From positions 1-48,898 of the forward strand of contig JAUVLU010000018.1 of NCBI GenBank assembly GCA_030600585.1: 48,898 nucleotides of DNA. The letters run 5' to 3'. The stretch comes from Candidatus Cloacimonadota bacterium (GTDB taxonomy: Bacteria > Cloacimonadota > Cloacimonadia > Cloacimonadales > TCS61). Shown here piece by piece: positions 5,782 to 11,899 of the stretch. The position numbers and the translations under genes are program-made. How positions within the stretch are numbered: the stretch's first letter is position 1; each line of letters starts with the position of its first letter. A model generated the notes under the pieces. The model saw only the letters and a program-made list of their open reading frames with translations. It had not been told where the DNA came from and did not search any database.

Positions 5782-7539
5782 TCATTTCAACAGCAAACAT
5801 TTCTTCACTGCTTCGGTTTTACCATCTACGTTCAATTTATAAAAATAAATTCCTGAACAAACCGGTTGATTATTTTCACCTGTGCCGTTCCATGATATGG
5901 AGTAGCCGACTCCGTCGGCAAAAAACGGCGAGGGACTCGCCGACTCCAAAATATCAAAAGTTTTGATTTTTTGTCCTTTTAAATTATAAATTTCAACCTT
6001 TGCGTTCTTTGCGTCTTTTGCGGTGAGATTAAAATAAATAGTAGTAGAAGGGTTGAATGGATTTGGATAATTTATGAGCTGGTATCCATATTTTTCTGCA
6101 ATTTCGCATATATCGGAAATAGAAGTAAAATCAATATTCAGAACTGCTGCCAGTTGGATCGGATCGACTTCTCCATGGTTTGAAGAACCGCTAAATGCAA
6201 ATCTACCATGAGACATATAGTGCAAACCGATCATTGGAAAATTAAGATCAGTTCCAAGCATTGGATTGTTCACTGTAGCAAAACCCATATTAACAGTCTT
6301 TCCACAGATACTGCAGTTCTCAAAACCATATGCTGGACAATAAGTAAGATAACATTCATCTGTGGGAGGTGTTTGACCAAGTTCAACTTCCGGCAGATCA
6401 CTGATCTCTTTTATGATAGCTTCTGAAATCTCTTGTCCGTCATCTATTCCCAGATTATGTGTTTGTGGATTTTCCGGGTCTGTTTCAAAGTGGATCTCTG
6501 CCGGATTATTCAATCCATCATTATCATTATCATTTTGTGTAGAAATAATTAGATGTTCAACATCGAACGGAGCCAAAATTTCCTTAATAAGTTCAATATC
6601 CACTCGAAGTGTATCTCCTTCAATAATACTGGAAAAACTTCCATGTTCCATAAAATGAAGCGTCATATAAGGAATATTCATCTCCAATTGTCGCAGAGGA
6701 TTATGTATGGATACAAATCCCATATTAGCTGTTTCACCGCAAATAGGGCAGGTATGAAAACCATAAGCATAATTATCTACGGCATAACATTCGGTTTCCA
6801 GAACCTCTCGCGGCAATAAATCTACTACGGTTTTATATACTTTTGCAATAGAATCGGCAGCGGAAGGATAGAGATCAAAGTGAACTGTTCCCATAAGTAT
6901 TTCTTCTTTGTAAGTAAGAAAATCATTATCGGTGTCACCTTCAACAGGAATCCAGTGTTCATCTGCATTTAGTTGTGGTATTGTAACTCCCAGTAAAACA
7001 GCGGCAGCCACAGGTATCGATCGTTTCATTGCTTTTGAAAAAATACTGTTTTCCGGTGCTCTTAGGCGGATGAATTCTTCACATTCATCATGAATACTTT
7101 TATAATATTCAATTAGAGAAGGAGTTATACGGCAATCCGGGCAAACCCAATGGAATAAAAGATCCTGTTCTTTTCCCTGGAAACTATTAGAAGTATAACC
7201 ATTTTCAATGAAATTGTTTACACAACAGGAAGGATATCCGAACAGGAAACCTTCGGTTTTCATATTTTTCTTCTGTTGATCAATCGGTTTATGGGAAAAG
7301 TAATTTTCATAATATTCAAGATAGCGTCGGCTTTTACTGAAAATAGTTTCATAAATAGTTTTTCCATTCGTAAGCTTTCTGGGAATTATTTTGGTTTTCA
7401 ATCCAAGATATTTTAATAATTGAAGTTCTTTTGAAGTTATTTTAATTTCCCAACGGCTCAATGGCTTTATCCTTTCTTTTGTTAATAAGGATAAATAAAT
7501 AAACTGGAAATCAATTTTTTTAATATTGAGGTTTTTCAT
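5782..7539 (-). CDS. DUF483-like N-terminus fused to Cys/His double repeat and T9SS sorting domain
   Basis: A 585-residue protein with an unusual build. Residues ~1-165 lack a signal peptide and resemble DUF483 (GYPSCCVNNF at ~101-110, CPDCR at ~133-137). Residues ~172-191 are hydrophobic (IPVAAAVLLGVTIPQ), like a late signal or membrane anchor. Acidic DxDxD calcium-type motifs follow at ~202-207 and ~336-343. Two related blocks at ~250-300 and ~397-450 share YGF..C.ICG.T.NMGF....NP, then N.P...LH.M.HG.F; the two CxxC pairs and LHxMxHG suggest metal sites. The last ~95 residues are a T9SS sorting domain ending CLLLK. The start is ATG 7537-7539 with GGAGG five nt before it. An internal ATG at 7029 opens the export segment but has no ribosome site. 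Function unknown. Confidence 0.6.
   Translation of the reverse strand: MKNLNIKKIDFQFIYLSLLTKERIKPLSRWEIKITSKELQLLKYLGLKTKIIPRKLTNGKTIYETIFSKSRRYLEYYENYFSHKPIDQQKKNMKTEGFLFGYPSCCVNNFIENGYTSNSFQGKEQDLLFHWVCPDCRITPSLIEYYKSIHDECEEFIRLRAPENSIFSKAMKRSIPVAAAVLLGVTIPQLNADEHWIPVEGDTDNDFLTYKEEILMGTVHFDLYPSAADSIAKVYKTVVDLLPREVLETECYAVDNYAYGFHTCPICGETANMGFVSIHNPLRQLEMNIPYMTLHFMEHGSFSSIIEGDTLRVDIELIKEILAPFDVEHLIISTQNDNDNDGLNNPAEIHFETDPENPQTHNLGIDDGQEISEAIIKEISDLPEVELGQTPPTDECYLTYCPAYGFENCSICGKTVNMGFATVNNPMLGTDLNFPMIGLHYMSHGRFAFSGSSNHGEVDPIQLAAVLNIDFTSISDICEIAEKYGYQLINYPNPFNPSTTIYFNLTAKDAKNAKVEIYNLKGQKIKTFDILESASPSPFFADGVGYSISWNGTGENNQPVCSGIYFYKLNVDGKTEAVKKCLLLK
5834..5995 (+). repeat. ~162-bp duplicated sorting-domain DNA, copy 2
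   Basis: Partner of 5074-5235; see that entry. The copy also contains the palindrome at 5905-5919. Confidence 0.85.
5905..5919. repeat. palindromic insert inside coding sequence, second copy
   Basis: Same GCCGAC-TCC-GTCGGC hairpin as 5145-5159, in the sorting domain of the DUF483-like fusion gene. Confidence 0.7.
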
Positions 7540-7721
7540 CTTGTCCTCCAATTAAGATAATATAATCTTTTTTAGAATGGAATCAAGTAATATTAGTAGA
7601 ACTCGTTACTCTGGCTTTTGACGGAAAGACAGATGTTTCATTCTTAAATACGCCCTGACGCACAAGTCTCAAATCGTTGATCGTAATTTGTAAATCAATT
7701 CTTCCTGCAGCTTCTTCTTTG

Positions 7722-7746
7722 CGTTACGAAGACAAACTTCGTAACG
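7722..7746. repeat. perfect inverted repeat, 10-bp arms
   Basis: CGTTACGAAG, loop ACAAA, CTTCGTAACG. No T-tract on either side, so a terminator is not the obvious reading. Confidence 0.75.
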
Positions 7747-7778
7747 AGAATTGATCTCTGCTTTCTGCTTCTTGACCT

Positions 7779-7801
7779 GTGAAATGCGTAGCAAATTTCA
7801 C
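7779..7801. repeat. inverted repeat, 7-bp arms
   Basis: GTGAAAT ... ATTTCAC around a 9-nt spacer (GCGTAGCAA). Confidence 0.6.
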
Positions 7802-7906
7802 TGGGTTCTGATTTCTGAAATCAATTCTTTATACGGCATCTTATGCTCCTTTGCTTGTGTCATCCTGAGTTTATCGAAGGGCGAAGGAGTATAAGGATTC
7901 ATATCA

Positions 7907-8152
7907 CTATTTTTCTTCTTTCTTCTTCTCAAAGTTAAAGTATTTGTTGCCTTCCTGTTTTATTTTCCTGCTTCTCAAAAGAGAGTTAATAATAGTTTTA
8001 GCAAAATATTTATCAGATTGGAACAAGCAGTCATCCTGAAAGCTTTTCTTCATTTCTTGTTTAGAGGTGCTGTCGATAATTTCCAATACATCATCCATCG
8101 TGATACCTTTTTCTTTGATCTTATTTAATACTTTTCTTTCTATCGGACGCAT
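7907..8152 (-). CDS. small hypothetical protein (81 aa)
   Basis: A short, highly charged, mostly helical protein with no signal peptide or membrane segment. It begins MRPIERKVLNKIKEKGITMDD-like and ends in a KKKEEK tail; the middle (residues ~40-70, KTIINSLLRSRKIKQEGNKYF) could be a small winged-helix-like fold, but I do not recognise a family. An AAGGA lies about 11 nt before the ATG. It is alone on its strand, between a repeat tract and a divergent glycosyltransferase gene. Confidence 0.5.
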   Translation of the reverse strand: MRPIERKVLNKIKEKGITMDDVLEIIDSTSKQEMKKSFQDDCLFQSDKYFAKTIINSLLRSRKIKQEGNKYFNFEKKKEEK

Positions 8153-8227
8153 AATAATATTTCCTTATTTAGAAATTTTTGGACAAAAAAATCATTAACA
8201 CCAAAGTTGTCAAAAGGATAAGAAAAA

Positions 8228-9505
8228 ATGAAGAAATTATTAGTTATTGTCTATTATTGGCCTCCCAGCGGCGGGGCAGGAGTGCAGCGCTGGCTGAAGT
8301 TCGTAAAATATCTTCCTCAGTTTGGGTGGATGCCCACAATTATAACGACTAAAAATGGTGATTATCCGGCTATCGATGAATCTCTTTGCAAAGAAGTTCC
8401 TGCCGGAATCAAAGTTATTCGAACCAAAACCCCCGCTTTTGGAAAATGGTTCAAGAAAATAAACGGTAAAAATTCTGATGTCCCTTACGGTAGTTTGGAA
8501 ATTAATTCTGCTGATTCTCTCTTTAAAAAAGTATCTATTTGGATAAGATTGAATTTAGTGATTCCTGACGCACGTAAAATTTGGAATAAGTTTGCTTATA
8601 GGGCAGCCGGAATAGAGCTTTTAACAAACCAATATGACGCTGTAATAACTACAGGTCCACCGCATTCTACTCATTTAATCGGACTTAAGCTGAAGAAAAA
8701 AAATAATATAAATTGGATAGCTGATTTCAGGGATCCCTGGACTCAAATGGGTTATCTGAAAAATGTTAAACGACTAAAAATAACCAGCCATTTTGATAAA
8801 CTATTAGAAAACAAAGTTGTGAAAACCAGTGATGCTGTAATTGCCGCATCGCAAAAGATCATTTCCGATCTAAATTGTTCACCAGATAAAATTCATTTGA
8901 TCACAAATGGTTTTGATCCTCACGATTTTAATAGAATCAAAAAAGAGAAGATCGATGATAATTTTAATCTGAATTATTTTGGTTCGCTTCCAGCAGAATC
9001 AAATCCGATCTCAGTATTAAAAGCCATAATTCAGCTTTATAAAAAAGGGATTTCGGACATTAAAATGAATTTCTGGGGTAATATTTCAAAAGATGTAAAA
9101 GAGCAATTGAATAATCTTGATGATTGTGGGATCGCAAAATTTCATCAGCATATATCTCACAGCAAAGCAATTGAGTTGATGTCTAATTCTTCTATGCTGC
9201 TGCTGATGATAAACAATGTGAAAAATAATGAAGGAATTATAACTGCAAAAATATTTGAATATATTGGCTGCGGAGTTACCATATTGGGAGTAGGTCCCGC
9301 AAGTAGCGAACCGGCAAAAATATTACACGAGACCGGAAGCGGTAAAATGTTCCAATATGATAATGTAGAGGAGATTGCAGATCATATTGAGAATGTTTAT
9401 AAACTATGGAAACAGGGAAAAGAAACAAGATCAAAAGATATTGAGAAATACAGTTGCGTGAACCTGACTAAAAAATTGGATGCAGTATTAGATAAATTTA
9501 TATAA
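8228..9505 (+). CDS. glycosyltransferase, GT4-like GT-B fold
   Basis: A 425-residue cytoplasmic or membrane-associated glycosyltransferase. The N-terminal Rossmann domain opens with LVIVYYWPPSGGAGVQRW (residues ~5-22), the glycosyl-transferase-4-like pattern; IADFRDPWTQMG at ~164-175 and ITNGFDPHDF at ~225-234 are typical of this group. The C-terminal domain has LNYFGSL (~248-254) and AKIFEYIGCGVTILG (~340-354), the nucleotide-sugar-binding segment. It probably adds a sugar to surface polysaccharide or a lipid carrier; donor and acceptor cannot be told from sequence. No other polysaccharide gene is adjacent. AAGGA precedes the ATG. A rho-independent terminator lies 160 nt downstream. Confidence 0.8.
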   Translation: MKKLLVIVYYWPPSGGAGVQRWLKFVKYLPQFGWMPTIITTKNGDYPAIDESLCKEVPAGIKVIRTKTPAFGKWFKKINGKNSDVPYGSLEINSADSLFKKVSIWIRLNLVIPDARKIWNKFAYRAAGIELLTNQYDAVITTGPPHSTHLIGLKLKKKNNINWIADFRDPWTQMGYLKNVKRLKITSHFDKLLENKVVKTSDAVIAASQKIISDLNCSPDKIHLITNGFDPHDFNRIKKEKIDDNFNLNYFGSLPAESNPISVLKAIIQLYKKGISDIKMNFWGNISKDVKEQLNNLDDCGIAKFHQHISHSKAIELMSNSSMLLLMINNVKNNEGIITAKIFEYIGCGVTILGVGPASSEPAKILHETGSGKMFQYDNVEEIADHIENVYKLWKQGKETRSKDIEKYSCVNLTKKLDAVLDKFI

Positions 9506-9663
9506 TTACCTATGTTGAATTGTCATGGTGAGCGGAGACGAACCATGCAAGCTATTGTCTATCCTTCCTATAGAGAGCAGCGTGAGAGACTCGTCAGGAT
9601 GACGGACTTAGAGTTGCTCCAACTCAGAGAGAAATAAAATTCTTGTATTTGAATAACAAAAAA

Positions 9664-9684
9664 AGCCCCTCGACCTGAGGGGCT
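9664..9684. terminator. bidirectional rho-independent terminator
   Basis: Stem AGCCCCTC/GAGGGGCT with a 5-nt loop, flanked by a run of A on the left and T on the right, so it can end both the glycosyltransferase transcript and the minus-strand membrane operon. The preceding bases 9506-9663 contain only repeat-like text, including GAGTT-GCTCC-AACTC at 9611-9625. Confidence 0.85.
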
Positions 9685-9704
9685 TTAATTTATATATCTT
9701 TCGC

Positions 9705-10304
9705 TTATTTTACTAATCCCAGCCAGTCACCCAGCAAGAATTGAATACGTCCGATAAGCAATGAAACACGAGCCATCACGGTATATCCAAATGATGCGCC
9801 GAATCCTATCATCATGAACCAGATTCCTACGTTGGTGACTTTGCCGTAAATACCTTTATGCGCTTTTGAGAAGAAGAAATACAACAGAATAGTTATTGTT
9901 CCAATAAAGATAAGAGCAGTATTAATGCCGTCTATTGGCAGCATTGCACTTCTCATTTGCACAAGCACAGATGAGTGTATAGACATTGGAACACTCATTC
10001 CAACAATAGCCATACCGAATACGATCGGGTATCTTGCCAGCCAGCCCAAATTTTTGCTGAATCTGAGCATGTAGAGTGAACCTAACAATGCAGGTATAAT
10101 AATTATAAATTTATGACTTAAGAAAATTGGTGTGTAAACATAAGGCAGGAACACGTTTTCATAAACCAATGGGATTGCGTAACCCATAGAAACGCCGACA
10201 AGTAAAGCTTCTGCAAATTTATAAAAAGGATTATCTTTATATAAGAACGAGAAGATACTTAATGTTAGGAATGCTGCGACGAAATTACTTATTGTTTCAA
10301 ACAT
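9705..10304 (-). CDS. uncharacterised membrane protein, fourth gene of membrane operon
   Basis: A 199-residue protein with about six hydrophobic segments (roughly residues 8-22, 30-48, 62-80, 92-108, 128-150, 158-180). No catalytic motif or known family is recognised. The ATG follows AGGGGGAAAC. It is the last gene of a four-gene minus-strand operon, 8 nt after the gene before it, and ends just before a bidirectional terminator, which bounds the unit. All four proteins are membrane proteins, so they probably form one inner-membrane assembly; this is inference from co-location. Confidence 0.65.
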   Translation of the reverse strand: MFETISNFVAAFLTLSIFSFLYKDNPFYKFAEALLVGVSMGYAIPLVYENVFLPYVYTPIFLSHKFIIIIPALLGSLYMLRFSKNLGWLARYPIVFGMAIVGMSVPMSIHSSVLVQMRSAMLPIDGINTALIFIGTITILLYFFFSKAHKGIYGKVTNVGIWFMMIGFGASFGYTVMARVSLLIGRIQFLLGDWLGLVK

Positions 10305-10312
10305 GTTTCCCC

Positions 10313-11266
10313 CTATAATTCCTTTTTCATGGTAATGAAATAACCAATATTTCCCAGTAAGATAAAGACGATCATCATAATATGAGCAACAGATTGTGCG
10401 TTCATACCGATACGTGCTTTTTTGTATTTATAAGGAACGGTATCTCCGGTAATTGGAACACTTGTTTCCTTAATGATCTCCTTACTAAATGGTCTTCCAT
10501 TAGGATAATCTTCACTTTCATAGGCCGCAAAAACATCGACCAGCTTTTCATATTCGGCAGCACCCTTAAGTCCTCTGAACATACCCATCAATTGTCCTGT
10601 TTGTAAATACGGATAATTATCGGCAACCATAACTGCAGTTACACCGGCAGCTATGTTTGCACCGAATCTTGCCCTTGCATAAGTGATCCATGTAATTGCA
10701 CTGCCACTTGCTGCAAAGTCAATTATCAGGTTCATATCATCGTAGTTCTTGATGTTTTTCATGATCTCAAGGTTTTCTATTTTTCTACCTTGAGAATCCG
10801 TCTCTACTGCTTTTGCAATATCATCACCCATTCCAAGCATTATCGGTAATCTTAAAACATAAGGCTTAAATCCAAAGTTACAGTAGTCAACACCCGATTG
10901 AACATCGAAATCTTCCTTGGCTGTATTAATAGCAAAATCTACCAATGGAGCAGCAGTAGCTAGCCAACAGATAGTAAAAACCTTTATGTTTCTTTCAAAA
11001 CAATGTCTTAATACAGCAACTTCCATCGGAAATAATTCCGGCATTGTACCTGCATCATGCGTAAATGACATCAACAATGCTTTATTCTCATCACCTGCAA
11101 AAGAATCAATTTTTTTATAAATATCACTTGTAGGTTTAGTTACATAAGTAGGTGAATTAAACGGAATGAGAAGAGGAATAATAATAGATAATGCTACAAC
11201 AATATAGATATAACGTCTATCAATATTCTGTATCTTATTGAAGAATTTTATTACATTCTTATTCAT
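10313..11266 (-). CDS. membrane-anchored protein with a domain shared with the 973-aa partner
   Basis: About 317 residues. One hydrophobic segment near the N-terminus (~18-38, IYIVVALSIIIPLLIPF), a ~240-residue alpha/beta domain, and one at the C-terminus (~290-312, HIMMIVFILLGNIGYFI). The central domain has LLMSFTHDAGTMPELFPMEV, then VFTICWLATAAP, later YARARFGANIAAGVTAVMVADN and TGQLMGMFRGLKGAAEYE. Order and spacing of these parts resemble the C-terminal domain of the large protein at the head of the operon. I take ATG 11264-11266 as the start because GGTGGGGGTG lies six nt before it; a GTG 15 nt upstream overlaps the previous gene. Function unknown. Confidence 0.65.
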   Translation of the reverse strand: MNKNVIKFFNKIQNIDRRYIYIVVALSIIIPLLIPFNSPTYVTKPTSDIYKKIDSFAGDENKALLMSFTHDAGTMPELFPMEVAVLRHCFERNIKVFTICWLATAAPLVDFAINTAKEDFDVQSGVDYCNFGFKPYVLRLPIMLGMGDDIAKAVETDSQGRKIENLEIMKNIKNYDDMNLIIDFAASGSAITWITYARARFGANIAAGVTAVMVADNYPYLQTGQLMGMFRGLKGAAEYEKLVDVFAAYESEDYPNGRPFSKEIIKETSVPITGDTVPYKYKKARIGMNAQSVAHIMMIVFILLGNIGYFITMKKEL

Positions 11267-11267
11267 A

Positions 11268-11891
11268 TTAATCACCCCCACCTAGATAAGTTCTTTCTAT
11301 TCCAAGCAATATCTTAAGTGAGGTGGCTGTAATTCCAAGCCCTACACCTATCATAATAGCGCGTTTAGCAGCAAGGTTGGGAACATTCAGTATCCATGTG
11401 GATGTTTCCGGTATCCATTTTGAGATCATAGCACCGAGTGGTACCTGACCCAGCATCACGATCACTGCTGCAATAAGAAGAACTGTAGCTTCGGCAGATC
11501 TCGCACGAAAAGCTTTGTATGCTGCAGAGGCAATATAAAATGCAAGTAAGGCAAACATAGTAGCACTCATAGGCATCTGAACATTTTCGAACAACCACAT
11601 ATATGGTGTTCCAACCTGAGTTCCCCAGATAAATCCTGCCAATGCTGTAAATATAAGTCCAGCAAGTGTTATAACACTGTATTGCCAGTTGGGAACTTTA
11701 CGTTTGATCTTGGTTCCATGAACCATGAATAAACTCATTATACCAAGTGATACTGCGAATGGTGCTATGGCTTTTGACCAATCTTGAAACCAGTCGAAGA
11801 AATCAACCGATATTTTATGCGGGATAAATGAATGTGCTACAAACATAAATCCCAGGGTCATGATTATTATTAAAGGAATTTGTCGTTTCAT
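11268..11891 (-). CDS. uncharacterised membrane protein, second gene of membrane operon
   Basis: A 207-residue protein with about five to six hydrophobic stretches (roughly residues 5-22, 40-58, 72-92, 103-122, 132-152, 172-192). The N-terminal segment could be a signal anchor. No motif is recognised. GGAGG sits seven nt before the ATG. It follows the 973-residue gene by 8 nt and its TAA is one base from the next ATG, so translation is likely coupled. Confidence 0.65.
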   Translation of the reverse strand: MKRQIPLIIIMTLGFMFVAHSFIPHKISVDFFDWFQDWSKAIAPFAVSLGIMSLFMVHGTKIKRKVPNWQYSVITLAGLIFTALAGFIWGTQVGTPYMWLFENVQMPMSATMFALLAFYIASAAYKAFRARSAEATVLLIAAVIVMLGQVPLGAMISKWIPETSTWILNVPNLAAKRAIMIGVGLGITATSLKILLGIERTYLGGGD

Positions 11892-11899
11892 CTATCCTC

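Larger units (their letters stand above)
7552..7906. other. gene-free tract with short palindromes
   Basis: No coding sequence is supported in these 355 bases. They hold two clean arm-loop-arm palindromes (7722-7746 and 7779-7801), scattered GCTTCTTGACC/CTGCTTTCTG text that looks like degraded repeats, and GTCATCCTGAGTTTATCGAA at 7858-7877, a phrase of the kind repeated in many bacterial genomes. The promoter of the DUF483-like fusion gene should lie at its left edge. Confidence 0.6.

Noticed and set aside
5782-7029. Separate gene for the secreted part of the DUF483-like fusion starting at 7029
   Set aside because: No ribosome site before that ATG and the frame is open and strongly initiated at 7539; kept only as an alternative.
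7552-7906. A tRNA or small RNA gene in the gap
   Set aside because: The palindromes do not form a cloverleaf and no CCA-type or T-arm sequence is visible.
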